DNA of 18,142 nucleotides, taken from contig DAOUEU010000101.1 of NCBI GenBank assembly GCA_034430255.1, positions 1 through 18,142 of the forward strand, given 5' to 3'. Below the pieces are notes generated by a model that worked only from the letters and a program-made list of their open reading frames with translations, had not been told where the DNA came from and made no database searches. A program made the position numbers and the translations under genes. Origin of the DNA: DATKYK01 sp034430255. Its GTDB lineage: Bacteria > Chloroflexota > Dehalococcoidia > E44-bin15. Positions 6,899-14,939 of the stretch are shown one piece after another. Each line of letters opens with the position of its first letter. The first letter of the stretch is position 1.

Positions 6899-8596
6899 CT
6901 AGCTGAGTAATCCTTGCTCCTTCATTTTCTTGATTTCTTCTTCTCTTAATACCCTTTTGAATATTTTCTCCGTTACAGTTAAGGGCAGCTCATCCCTGAA
7001 CTCTACATATTTAGGAACGGCAATGGCTGGAAGCTTATCCTTACAATACGCGATAATCTCATCAGCAGTTAGTTTGCCTTTGTATTCCTCCTTTGGTTTT
7101 ATGAAAACCTTTATCCTCTCGCTTCCCGGGCGCTCGGGATCGGGGATGCCCACCGCTGCAGCCATAGCCACCCCACGATATTTAAATAAGATTTCGTCGA
7201 CTTCCGTTGTGTACACTTTATACCCTGAGATATTTGCCATATCCTTGATCCGATCCTCGAGGACAAAGTACCCGTTCTCATCCATTTTCCCGATATCACC
7301 GGTGTGAAGCCAGCCATCGGCGTCAAGGCCGCTGCCGGGCGTGGGCCAGTATCCCTTCATAGTCTGTGGGCCACGAATTACTATCTCGCCGCTTTCACCC
7401 GCACCGAGCTCCTCACCGGTCTCCAGGTCTACAATTTTCACCTCGGTATCAGGCACTGGCAGCCCTATGCCCAGCGTCTCCTTGGCAGTGAAACCGGTGA
7501 TTTTGGAAAAAGTAGTAAGATTTGCATGAGTTAGAGGGCCACACTCGGTTAGCCCGTAACCTTCAGTTACCGGCATCATAATTTCCCTCTTGATGGTTTC
7601 AAAAATCCCCTCTGGAAGTGGCGCTGCAGCTGACATTAGTAGAACTGGCAATCTTCCCACTTTTTTCTCGGCTATCTTCATTAGATGAGTAGGAACGACG
7701 AAAATCACCAGCGGGCGATGTTCCTTCATAATGCTTATAGCCTGATCCGTATCTCTAGGGTCGGAAACCAGGAATATTCGCAGGCCTAAAGCAATGCAGC
7801 ATAGAACCGCCATATGTCCGTATGCGTGGAATAGGGGAACAACTACTTCCCCGGCAGCCTTTCCTTTAATCCCTCGCCACAGAGGCTCGAGCATCCATGT
7901 CATTTGCTTAATATTGCAAGCCCTATTGTAATGGGTTATCATCACACCTTTTGGTACTCCTGTAGCACCTCCAGTAAAGGAAAGATAGGCTAAGTCCTCC
8001 ACCGGATCGATGTCAACCTGGGGAGGTTTTGGCTCATGCTCTGCTATGAGGTTTTTAAACTGATAGGCACCAGGTACTTCTTTTACCTCGGGCTCCTCTG
8101 TGGAATAATCCATAGGTGAGGTAACGATTACGTTCTTGAGTTTTGTTTTATCCTTTATTGAATTAACCAGACTCAGAGCCTCATCTGAGCAAATCACTGT
8201 CCCTGCCCCTGATTCGCCTATCTCGTATTCCAGGTCAAGAACCTTGTGAAGTGTACTACAGGGAACAAGGGCAGCACCCGTTTTCGATACGGCAAAATCA
8301 GATATGATACATTGTGGGCAATTCGGGAGAATTGTTGCCACTTTATCACCCTTCTTTATCCCCAACCCTGCAAGGGCATTTGCCAACCGGTCAACATATT
8401 CCCTCAGTTCGCTGTACCTTATTTTCTTTCCAAGGTAGTCAATGGCAACCTGGTTTGGATATGCCTCCGCTGACTCATCCAAGAACGTGTATACAGGTAT
8501 TTTGGGATACGGCTCCAGAGTTTTCTTCAAGGGGTACGGCCCGAGCTTATAATTCTTGAGCCAGGGCTTATCACTTCCCTTTATCTTCTCCACCAT
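6899..8596 (-). CDS. AMP-forming acyl-CoA synthetase (long-chain fatty acid CoA ligase-like)
   Basis: A 565-residue ANL-superfamily ligase that activates a carboxylic acid with ATP and CoA through an acyl-adenylate. Signatures in order: phosphate loop SFTGGATGVPKG (206-217), EGYGLTE (345-351), TGD (432-434), hinge DRIKD (448-452), and the catalytic C-terminal lysine Lys544 in TEKIFKR, where the usual Gly before the Lys is Glu. Length and layout fit medium/long-chain ligases. AAGGA (8602-8606) is 5 bases before the ATG and abuts the AOR stop codon, leaving only 11 bp between the genes, so the two are surely co-transcribed. It would convert the acid released by AOR to its CoA ester. The substrate is probably hydrophobic, from the family and the SCP2 neighbour. 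Confidence 0.92.
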   Translation of the reverse strand: MVEKIKGSDKPWLKNYKLGPYPLKKTLEPYPKIPVYTFLDESAEAYPNQVAIDYLGKKIRYSELREYVDRLANALAGLGIKKGDKVATILPNCPQCIISDFAVSKTGAALVPCSTLHKVLDLEYEIGESGAGTVICSDEALSLVNSIKDKTKLKNVIVTSPMDYSTEEPEVKEVPGAYQFKNLIAEHEPKPPQVDIDPVEDLAYLSFTGGATGVPKGVMITHYNRACNIKQMTWMLEPLWRGIKGKAAGEVVVPLFHAYGHMAVLCCIALGLRIFLVSDPRDTDQAISIMKEHRPLVIFVVPTHLMKIAEKKVGRLPVLLMSAAAPLPEGIFETIKREIMMPVTEGYGLTECGPLTHANLTTFSKITGFTAKETLGIGLPVPDTEVKIVDLETGEELGAGESGEIVIRGPQTMKGYWPTPGSGLDADGWLHTGDIGKMDENGYFVLEDRIKDMANISGYKVYTTEVDEILFKYRGVAMAAAVGIPDPERPGSERIKVFIKPKEEYKGKLTADEIIAYCKDKLPAIAVPKYVEFRDELPLTVTEKIFKRVLREEEIKKMKEQGLLS

Positions 8597-8607
8597 GGCA
8601 GTCCTTT

Positions 8608-10476
8608 CTATTTCCCCCAGATATCAGGGATATACTCTTCTAACCCTAACTCTTTGAGCTTTTCCGGGGTGGGCTTCCCTGTAGCCTTATCCCATCCTCG
8701 CAACTCATAGTATTTCTCCAGCATCTCGGTTAAATTCTCATTAACCTTACCTTCTGCCGGACCCTCCGGTAGTGGATCTTCCAATAATCGAGGGGGCAGA
8801 GTATCATCGGCTCTGGTCAGCCCCTCCCTTACACTGAAGACCCTGGCAAGGTTATAGGCCCTCTCGCCGAGCTGCACCATATCATCATACGTGAATTTCC
8901 GACCGAGGCAGTGTTCCACCAACTCTACCCACTCATCTGAATCTACACAGAATCCCATGAACTTGCACGCCCCAAGTGTATCGAGCGCAGTCATGACATT
9001 CTCAAGATCCACTAAAACGTGAACCTCACCGGGGTCGGCCACAAGTGAATCCTCGATCCTGCTATCTGGAATGCAAAGGAACGGAATGTCAAAGAAGCTG
9101 GGGCCTTGTATATATGCGGTAACGTGGTCACCACCCCTGTTGGCAACAGCATATGCTAGCCCGGTTATCTGAACTGCCCTAGAATCATAGGCTGGAAGCT
9201 CCAGGCCCTTAACATTCATAGCGAATTTTTCGCTTCCCTTGCCTAACTTCTGGGACATCCTTCTCGTTCCCTCAGCCAGTAAATCACCGATACCCTCTCT
9301 TTTGGCTATCTTGTGTACCAGTTCTACCATAATGTCAGCGTCACCAAATTTGAGCTCCAATCCATCCGTATCCGATTTGGTCAGTATTCCCTTTTCGTAA
9401 CATTCCATGGCGAAAGCAATCGTACTTCCCGTCGAGATCGTATCGAGGCCATAATCATCGCACAGGTAATGTGCCTTTGTAATTGCTTCCATATCCGTGA
9501 CCTGGCACTGACCACCGAGGGTTCCAACACTTTCGTACTCTGGTCCTCCCCCCTTGGCACCCTTGTATTTACCCCTCCTGATTTCACTTCGTCTTCCACA
9601 CTTGATTGGGCAAGCAAAGCATCCCCAGGACTCTACAAGAACCTTTTCGCTGAGGGCTTCTGCGTTTATTTCCTCTAAGTTTGGAAAGACACCGGTCTGC
9701 CAGTTTCTTGTAGGAAATCCACCCTTTTCGTTCACCATGTCAATAACAGCGTTCGTGCCAAATGTCTCCAATGCCACTTTCAGTAAGGACTCATCAACTA
9801 GCTCGAACTGTCTTCTTGCTACCTTAGCAAAAGCAGTTGCATCTGATAAGTTGACTGGCTTTTTCCCATACACAGCAATAGCTTTCAATCGCTTCGAGCC
9901 CATTACAGCTCCACCGCCGCATCTTCCTGCCGCCCGGTGAAGGTCGCTCGTCGTGCTGGCATATCTAACTTGATTCTCTCCGGCGATTCCAATACAAGCA
10001 ACATTAAACTTGTCACCTAGCTCTTTCTTGATCTGATGAGTAGTTTGAGAAACACCTTCACCCCACAAGTTTTTCGCATCTCTAAGCTCAGCTCCACCCT
10101 CCTCAATTACAAGGTAAACAGGTTCTGGTGAGATGCCCTGAAAAATGATTCCATCAAAGCCTGTTTTCTTGAAGTCTACCCCCCAAAAGCCACCCACATT
10201 TGATTGTGCCCAAATACCGGTTAACGGCGATTTGAAAACAAGGTTGTATCTTCCCGTGCTGGGTGCCTGAGCTCCTGTTATGGTTCCGGTCATAAAGATA
10301 AGCTCACTTTCAGGGCCTAACGGGTCTGCCCCCTTGGGAACCTCATGATAAAGATAATGCGTTGCCAGCCCGGCACCTGTCAAGTACTTGTCAAACAGAT
10401 CTTCGGGGATTGCCTCTTCTGAAACTTTGGACTCCGATAAATTGACCCTTAGAAGTTTCCCATGGCCTCCAAACAT
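8608..10476 (-). CDS. aldehyde:ferredoxin oxidoreductase (tungstopterin AOR family)
   Basis: A 622-residue oxygen-sensitive enzyme oxidising aldehydes to carboxylic acids while reducing ferredoxin. Landmarks: N-terminal pterin-binding fold beginning GGHGKLLRVNLS; GRCGGGAVMGSKRLKAIAV (184-202), the pterin/metal loop; [4Fe-4S] ligands Cys286, Cys289, Cys293 and Cys504 (in TLGACKF), very near the 288/291/295/494 known for Pyrococcus furiosus AOR; GPEYES (311-316) with the EYE motif; and DYGLDTISTGSTIAFAM (341-357). The start is the ATG at 10476 because GGAGGT (10481-10486) stands 4 bases before it; an ATG 12 bases upstream overlaps that site. It lies between the Fe-ADH, which would supply aldehyde, and the CoA ligase, which would use the acid. 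Several AOR subfamilies exist, so the exact aldehyde is unknown. Confidence 0.95.
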   Translation of the reverse strand: MFGGHGKLLRVNLSESKVSEEAIPEDLFDKYLTGAGLATHYLYHEVPKGADPLGPESELIFMTGTITGAQAPSTGRYNLVFKSPLTGIWAQSNVGGFWGVDFKKTGFDGIIFQGISPEPVYLVIEEGGAELRDAKNLWGEGVSQTTHQIKKELGDKFNVACIGIAGENQVRYASTTSDLHRAAGRCGGGAVMGSKRLKAIAVYGKKPVNLSDATAFAKVARRQFELVDESLLKVALETFGTNAVIDMVNEKGGFPTRNWQTGVFPNLEEINAEALSEKVLVESWGCFACPIKCGRRSEIRRGKYKGAKGGGPEYESVGTLGGQCQVTDMEAITKAHYLCDDYGLDTISTGSTIAFAMECYEKGILTKSDTDGLELKFGDADIMVELVHKIAKREGIGDLLAEGTRRMSQKLGKGSEKFAMNVKGLELPAYDSRAVQITGLAYAVANRGGDHVTAYIQGPSFFDIPFLCIPDSRIEDSLVADPGEVHVLVDLENVMTALDTLGACKFMGFCVDSDEWVELVEHCLGRKFTYDDMVQLGERAYNLARVFSVREGLTRADDTLPPRLLEDPLPEGPAEGKVNENLTEMLEKYYELRGWDKATGKPTPEKLKELGLEEYIPDIWGK

Positions 10477-10480
10477 TTTT

Positions 10481-10486
10481 ACCTCC
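10481..10486 (-). promoter_or_regulatory. ribosome-binding site that sets the AOR start
   Basis: On the minus strand GGAGGT lies 4 bases before the ATG at 10476. The alternative ATG at 10488 overlaps it and lacks its own site, so the shorter protein beginning MFGGHGK is preferred. That also fits the family's usual N-terminus. Confidence 0.75.
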
Positions 10487-10516
10487 ATTAATTTTAATTA
10501 TTATAATTATAGAAAT

Positions 10517-10544
10517 GTAGGGGCGCAGCATGCTGCGCCCCTAC
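10517..10544 (-). terminator. perfect 28-bp palindrome between Fe-ADH and AOR
   Basis: GTAGGGGCGCAGCA (10517-10530) is followed at once by its exact reverse complement (10531-10544), giving a 12-bp GC-rich stem with a CATG loop, 8 bp after the Fe-ADH stop. On the minus strand ATTTCTATAATTAT follows, which is partly T-rich. It could end or attenuate transcription, or protect the upstream mRNA end, so AOR may be made at a different level from Fe-ADH. Its perfection and GC content against an AT-rich surround also suggest a dispersed palindromic repeat unit. Confidence 0.6.
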
Positions 10545-10552
10545 CGAAACAT

Positions 10553-11716
10553 CTAGAAGTCCACCGACCGGCCATCGTAGGCGTATAGGAAAAGCTGGCG
10601 CAGCTCCTCGTAGGAGGGGGTACGTACGGCGGTGATTATTTGCGTGTCGTTGAAAGCGTCGTCAACCATTTTATCCACCTGTGCCTCGTAAGCCTCGCGC
10701 TCGATGCCTGCTTCGGCGACGCTGGTGGGATTGCCCATCTTCTGGCACAGGTCACGGATGTGCGTAGATAGTGACCGCGCTGCCTTCTTGCCTCCCTCGT
10801 TGGAGCAGCCGATGAAGGCGGCCAGTTCCGCGAACCGCTGTGGTGCCTCGCCGGCGGCGAACTTGATGGTATAGGGGAGGAAGACAGCGACGGCGCGACC
10901 GTGGGGTACATGGAATACCGCGCCCAGCGTGTGCCCCATAGCGTGAGCCATTGAGGCCATGGCATTTCCGAAGCCCAGGCCGGCGCAGGTGGCGGCGTTG
11001 TGCATCCTCTCCCGTGCCTCCATGTCAGTACCGTCAGTCACGGCACGGGGAAGATACTGGAAGATGAGGCGAGTGGTGTTGAGGCAGAGGCCGTCGGTGA
11101 GGTCGGTGTGCCAGGTGCAGGTGTAGCCTTCTACGGCGTGGGTCAGGGCGTCCAGGCCTGTGTCAGCAGTCAACTGGGGGGGCATCCCTTTCGCCATCTC
11201 CGGGTCGACGATAGCGATATCGGCGTGGTTCTCTGGGTGCCCGAGCCCCATCTTGCGCTGCCCCTCGGTATCGGTCAGCACGATGCCCCAGGTGACCTCG
11301 GCCCCGGTGCCGCTGGTAGTGGGGATGGTGATCAGGCGAGCTTTCTGTCGCAGGCGCAGCTCCATGATGGGGCTGATGGCGGCCGGCTCCATGTCGGGAT
11401 GCTCGTATAGCACCCAGATGGCCTTGGCAGCATCCATCGGCGAGCCTCCACCCAGGCCGACGATCCAGTCAGGCTCGACCTCCAGGGCTACCTCTGCGCC
11501 GCGTTGCACTGTCTGCACGCTGGGTTCAGGCTCGACCTCATTGAACATATGTACTTCGATACCGGCGCTGTCTAGATGGGCTTTCACTTTGTCTACTAGA
11601 CCCAGCTGGACCATGGTGGTGTCGGTGACAACGAGGGCGCGCCGGCCCTCCAGCTCATCAAGGACATCCAGTGCCTCCTCACCGAAGACGATTCGCGGCG
11701 AGACGAAGTTCCACAT
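10553..11716 (-). CDS. iron-containing alcohol dehydrogenase (group III)
   Basis: A 387-residue NAD(P)-dependent dehydrogenase of the Fe-ADH / 1,3-propanediol dehydrogenase family, interconverting alcohols and aldehydes in the cytoplasm. The dinucleotide loop is GGGSPMD (89-95), followed by the family motif TTSGTGAE (133-140). Metal ligands are predicted as Asp189 and His193 (GLDALTHAVE), His258 (AHAMGH) and His272 (VPHG), with the spacing seen in lactaldehyde reductase FucO. Length is typical. An ideal ribosome site AAGGAGG (11725-11731) is 8 bases before the ATG. It lies between the SCP2-like gene and AOR on the same strand, which suggests it makes the aldehyde that AOR oxidises. The reaction could also run toward alcohol if reduced ferredoxin is abundant. 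Confidence 0.93.
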   Translation of the reverse strand: MWNFVSPRIVFGEEALDVLDELEGRRALVVTDTTMVQLGLVDKVKAHLDSAGIEVHMFNEVEPEPSVQTVQRGAEVALEVEPDWIVGLGGGSPMDAAKAIWVLYEHPDMEPAAISPIMELRLRQKARLITIPTTSGTGAEVTWGIVLTDTEGQRKMGLGHPENHADIAIVDPEMAKGMPPQLTADTGLDALTHAVEGYTCTWHTDLTDGLCLNTTRLIFQYLPRAVTDGTDMEARERMHNAATCAGLGFGNAMASMAHAMGHTLGAVFHVPHGRAVAVFLPYTIKFAAGEAPQRFAELAAFIGCSNEGGKKAARSLSTHIRDLCQKMGNPTSVAEAGIEREAYEAQVDKMVDDAFNDTQIITAVRTPSYEELRQLFLYAYDGRSVDF

Positions 11717-11828
11717 CGCGAGAACCTCCTTCTGTTAAACGATCAGAGACTAATGACCAAACATAGATAGTGAAATGCAGATAGCCTGCTATGCTCGCCC
11801 CCTACCCTTCGGCTATTACCCTTAGATA

Positions 11829-12239
11829 TCAGTCACCGAAGTCGGTGGGTACACGCGAGACACAGTTGACTAGCTCCTTGGCTGCCTTGGGGTATCGCAT
11901 GACTTTCATCATGTCACCCTTCAACTTCAGTTTGCGTGTCATCATGCCCGAGATAGGATCCAATTTCCCCTCGATGACCTTGCGCCAGTTGCTGAATGGG
12001 GCGCGGAGGATGAACTGTGCCTCCCGCTCACCCTCGCTGGCTACCTCGATTGCATCGGTACACTTGCCGTGATATAGGCCGACGAAGAGATACCGGGTCT
12101 CGGGATAGACTTTATCGGGCTCGCACACAAAGATGAAGTCCCCTTCCCAGTCCTTGGCCGACCTCGCGTATGCCTCGCTGGCATTGATTTGATTGGCGAA
12201 CTCCTTAACCCATTCGTCGGATGGAAATTTAAAAGCCAT
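11829..12239 (-). CDS. SCP2 sterol-carrier-domain protein
   Basis: A 136-residue stand-alone SCP2-like domain, a fold with a hydrophobic tunnel that binds fatty acyl chains, acyl-CoAs or sterols. It starts MAFKFPSDEW and continues through a strand-rich core (GDFIFVCEPD, RYLFVGLYHGK, EAQFILRA) to helices with the family-typical GKLDPISGMMTRKLKLKGD (87-105). No signal peptide or catalytic motif is seen. The ATG at 12239 is chosen because AAAGGAGG (12247-12254) precedes it by 7 bases and the promoter candidate lies just upstream; a longer frame from 12320 would begin inside that promoter. As first gene of the alcohol-AOR-ligase cassette it probably carries or presents a hydrophobic substrate. 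Confidence 0.82.
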   Translation of the reverse strand: MAFKFPSDEWVKEFANQINASEAYARSAKDWEGDFIFVCEPDKVYPETRYLFVGLYHGKCTDAIEVASEGEREAQFILRAPFSNWRKVIEGKLDPISGMMTRKLKLKGDMMKVMRYPKAAKELVNCVSRVPTDFGD

Positions 12240-12246
12240 GACTCTT

Positions 12247-12254
12247 CCTCCTTT
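12247..12254 (-). promoter_or_regulatory. ribosome-binding site that sets the SCP2 start
   Basis: AAAGGAGG on the minus strand, 7 bases before the ATG at 12239. It falls within the open frame that extends upstream to 12320 and argues against that longer start. Confidence 0.75.
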
Positions 12255-12306
12255 ATCTGACCTTTGCTCGCAGGTATTTAGCCACACTGCCTGGAGTTTG
12301 GCGCTC

Positions 12307-12336
12307 AGTCTAGCACCCAATTGGGGTGAAAGTCAA
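12307..12336 (-). promoter_or_regulatory. promoter of the SCP2-FeADH-AOR-ligase cassette with a palindromic operator in its spacer
   Basis: On the minus strand TTGACT (12336-12331, 5/6) and TAGACT (12312-12307, 4/6) are 18 bp apart. The spacer holds the palindrome CACCC-CAATT-GGGTG (12314-12328), placed where a bound protein would block RNA polymerase. The start point would be near 12300, giving a leader of about 60 bases. The sequence is seen directly; promoter and operator roles are inferred. Confidence 0.5.
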
Positions 12337-12482
12337 TATACGAATTTACCAGCATAGTTTGCTAGAAACACCTGCCTATTCCTCTTTATAACTATAATCT
12401 CCTCTCTTTTAGAAACTACAACCAATCCCTTAGTAGTTTTTACCGTTTCTAAACATCTGGCATTCGGTGAGCGAGGACCTTC

Positions 12483-13385
12483 CTATAAATTGGCTGCCCG
12501 TTCCACGCAGCGTTTCCACTTAGCATTTACCCGTTCCTGTAGTTCGTTGGTCTGCTCTTGGGTAATACTGTTAAACCTCCCCTGTTCCATGAGAAATTCT
12601 CTCACTGGCCTTAGATTACCCTTTCGGGCAATGGATTCACTGGCCGATGTTAGGCGAAGAACGCCGCCCTCAACCTCATAGAGTACGACCCATCCGGTCT
12701 GCACAGCGAGCTCGCCGATCTTGATGGTGTCACTGAAGGGGAAGCGCCATCCCGGGGGGCAGGGTGTGAATACGTGTATGAACCTGGTTCCCTCTATTGC
12801 CTTTGCCTTACTGACCTTCTGGTAAAGGTCGAGGGGATAGGAAGCATTGGCTGTAGCAACATAGGGGATGCCATGAGCTTCCATTATCGCTGTCATATCC
12901 TTCTGATTCTGCTGCTTACCCAGTATTGGCGTGGTACCTGAAATAGCGCCCAGGGGGGTGGAGCCAGAGCGCTGATTACCGGTGTTCATATAGCCCTCGT
13001 TATCGTAGCAGATATAGATGAAATCCTCTCCCCTTTCAGCAGCGCCGCTTAGCGCCTGGATCCCGATATCGTGTGTGCCGCCATCACCGGCGATGGCCAA
13101 CACAGTTAATCCCTTTCTGCCCAGGGCTTTCAGCCCGGCAACCAGTCCGGTGGCCGATGCGGCGGTGGAGGCGAATGGCGTGTTTACACAGGGGACATTC
13201 ACCGATGTTACCGGGTACATGCCGTGCAGTACGGTGAGGCAGCTGGCTGGCACTGTCACGATAACCTGCCCTTCCAGCGCTTTCAGGATATGGCGGTAGG
13301 CTAGAGACAGGGCGCAGCCGGGGCAGGTCCTATTGCCTGGCAGCAGGTATTCTATTTCGGGAAGGTTAACTGCATTAGTTTTCAA
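12483..13385 (-). CDS. porB: 2-oxoacid:ferredoxin oxidoreductase beta subunit (PorB-like)
   Basis: A 300-residue ThDP-binding subunit of pyruvate-type ferredoxin oxidoreductase, which oxidatively decarboxylates a 2-oxoacid to acyl-CoA. Cluster cysteines are Cys21-x2-Cys24, Cys49 and Cys209 (TPCPPGW). The ThDP/Mg motif is GDGGTHDIG (100-108), and YDNEGYMNTGNQRS (127-140) is the strongly conserved active-site stretch. The start codon is TTG (no ATG is available until residue 55), with GAGAGG overlapping the porA stop codon about 9 bases upstream. It is the last gene of the porGDAB operon, 13 bp after porA. The pyruvate versus branched-chain (VOR) substrate cannot be settled from the motifs. Confidence 0.95.
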   Translation of the reverse strand: MKTNAVNLPEIEYLLPGNRTCPGCALSLAYRHILKALEGQVIVTVPASCLTVLHGMYPVTSVNVPCVNTPFASTAASATGLVAGLKALGRKGLTVLAIAGDGGTHDIGIQALSGAAERGEDFIYICYDNEGYMNTGNQRSGSTPLGAISGTTPILGKQQNQKDMTAIMEAHGIPYVATANASYPLDLYQKVSKAKAIEGTRFIHVFTPCPPGWRFPFSDTIKIGELAVQTGWVVLYEVEGGVLRLTSASESIARKGNLRPVREFLMEQGRFNSITQEQTNELQERVNAKWKRCVERAANL

Positions 13386-13398
13386 ACCGGCAAGCCTC

Positions 13399-14634
13399 TC
13401 AAATATGACATATCCATTCGGGGTATTCGCGGTTTAAAACCCCCTCTTTGAGAGATGGCAGCTCCTTCCTAATCGCTTGTGCCATCTCTCTGGCTTTTAC
13501 ATCACGACCACCCAGTCCGACAATGAAGTTTCTTATTACCGCATTTATACCACTCCCGTAGAGGGCTGATTTTATTTCCGAGCACGTGGCTCCTTCCGAG
13601 CCGTAGCTGATATTCTTATCGAAAACCGCGATAAGGCGGGTTCTCTTGAGCGCCTTTACCAGATCAATATTGGGGAAGGGTCTTAGCACTCTCAAGCCCA
13701 GGACACCCGCCCGGTGTCCTTCTTCACGGAGCATGTTTGCTGCCACTACTGCCTCCATCGCCAGGCTGCCCGTTGCCACAATAGCTATGTCAGCATCATC
13801 CATCCTGTCTTCCCAGAACATGCTGGCGTAGCCTCTTCCGAATAGCTCGCTGAATTCCCGGCTGACCTTGCTTATGGTCTCCCTTGAATTCTGCAGGGCC
13901 TCCTGGAGCAGATACCTCAGCTCCATATACCCGTGGCAGAGCACGCCCTCAGCGTTAACCCTGGGGTTTGCCAGGGTTACCAGGTTGTAGTTCTTGGGGT
14001 TGGCCGGGTCCAGTGTGGTGTGGGGGCTGTAGCGGGGTAGAAACCTGTCCACTTCCCCCTGTGATGGCACATCCACCGGCATTTCAGTATGAGATAGGAT
14101 ATAACCGTCGTAGCAAACCATAACCGGCACATAGACTGTCTCGGCAATCTTATAGGCCTGGATCACCGAATCTAGTATCTCCTGGTTGTTTCGGGCGTAT
14201 ATTTGTATCCAACCGGTATCCCGTTGGGATATGGAGTCCTGCTGGTCATTGAGCACACTCCAGGGTGCTCCGATAGCGCGGTTTACGCAGGCGAGAACCA
14301 GGGGGAGGCGCGTCCCGGCAGCCCAGTGCAGCATCTCGTGCATGTAGGCCAGGCCGTGTGAACTGGTGGCGGTGAAGGTCCTGGCTCCCACAATAGAAGC
14401 CGAGGTGCATACGGCGAGGGCGCTGTGCTCACTCTCGACGGCAACATACTCGGCATTCAACTCCCCTCGTTCCACGAATTCAGAGAGGGTTTCGGTGACC
14501 GGTGACTGTGGCGTAATAGGGTAGGCAGCGATCACCTGGACACGGCTGAGCTTTGCCCCCTGGGCTGCAGCGTGATTGCCATCAATTATCCGTATATCGG
14601 CTTTTCTATCTTTCTTCTTGCTCAAATCACTCAA
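13399..14634 (-). CDS. porA: 2-oxoacid:ferredoxin oxidoreductase alpha subunit (PorA-like)
   Basis: A 411-residue subunit holding the pyrimidine-binding half of the ThDP site and the C-terminal transketolase-like domain. It shows the hallmark YPITPQSP (38-45), Glu68 in VESEHSA, SSHGLAYM (91-98), and a C-terminal domain from about 275 with IAVFDKNISYGSEGATCSEI. The start is TTG at 14634; its bases overlap the porD stop codon in the arrangement TTGA, so translation is probably coupled. A second TTG nine bases on is an alternative. There is no ATG near the N-terminus. Length fits the alpha subunits of four-subunit enzymes. Confidence 0.94.
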   Translation of the reverse strand: MSDLSKKKDRKADIRIIDGNHAAAQGAKLSRVQVIAAYPITPQSPVTETLSEFVERGELNAEYVAVESEHSALAVCTSASIVGARTFTATSSHGLAYMHEMLHWAAGTRLPLVLACVNRAIGAPWSVLNDQQDSISQRDTGWIQIYARNNQEILDSVIQAYKIAETVYVPVMVCYDGYILSHTEMPVDVPSQGEVDRFLPRYSPHTTLDPANPKNYNLVTLANPRVNAEGVLCHGYMELRYLLQEALQNSRETISKVSREFSELFGRGYASMFWEDRMDDADIAIVATGSLAMEAVVAANMLREEGHRAGVLGLRVLRPFPNIDLVKALKRTRLIAVFDKNISYGSEGATCSEIKSALYGSGINAVIRNFIVGLGGRDVKAREMAQAIRKELPSLKEGVLNREYPEWICHI

Positions 14635-14930
14635 TCTGTTTGGAGATCCTCTTCATTTACCATGGTTATAGCCTGTGCTGGGCAAACCTGAGCGCATATT
14701 CCACACCCTTTGCAATACTCCAGGTTTATCTGGACTGGTACGGTTTTGCTGATGAGTGCATCCGGGCAGTAGAGCCAGCATATAAAACAGGCGGGCTTAC
14801 CGCGCTTTGCAGGGATGCACTTTTCGTGGTCTATTACTGGAAGTGAGCTGCGCCACTCGCCTGTCCTCCCGGCTTCTCCAATACCCGGCGACGATTCACC
14901 ACATATATGCTGGCAACTCCTGGTTCCCAT
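14631..14930 (-). CDS. porD: 2-oxoacid:ferredoxin oxidoreductase delta subunit, 2[4Fe-4S] (PorD-like)
   Basis: A 99-residue ferredoxin subunit that passes electrons from the PorB cluster to external ferredoxin. The second cluster motif is standard, CKGCGICAQVCP (73-84). The first is stretched: Cys38, then nine residues (IPAKRGKPA), then CFICWLYCP (48-56). It is thus C-X9-C-X2-C-X3-CP rather than C-X2-C-X2-C-X3-CP, although the CWLYCPD typical of PorD is intact. The N-terminal 30 residues, with two more cysteines, are longer than in a minimal PorD. The ATG is 9 bp after porG, and its stop overlaps the porA start. Confidence 0.92.
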   Translation of the reverse strand: MGTRSCQHICGESSPGIGEAGRTGEWRSSLPVIDHEKCIPAKRGKPACFICWLYCPDALISKTVPVQINLEYCKGCGICAQVCPAQAITMVNEEDLQTD

Positions 14931-14939
14931 AACTTTCTA

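Noticed and set aside
11160..11738. 192-codon + strand frame
   Set aside because: Antisense shadow of the Fe-dependent alcohol dehydrogenase.
12240..12320. Longer SCP2 start at 12320
   Set aside because: It would begin inside the promoter spacer and translate through a perfect ribosome site for the ATG at 12239.
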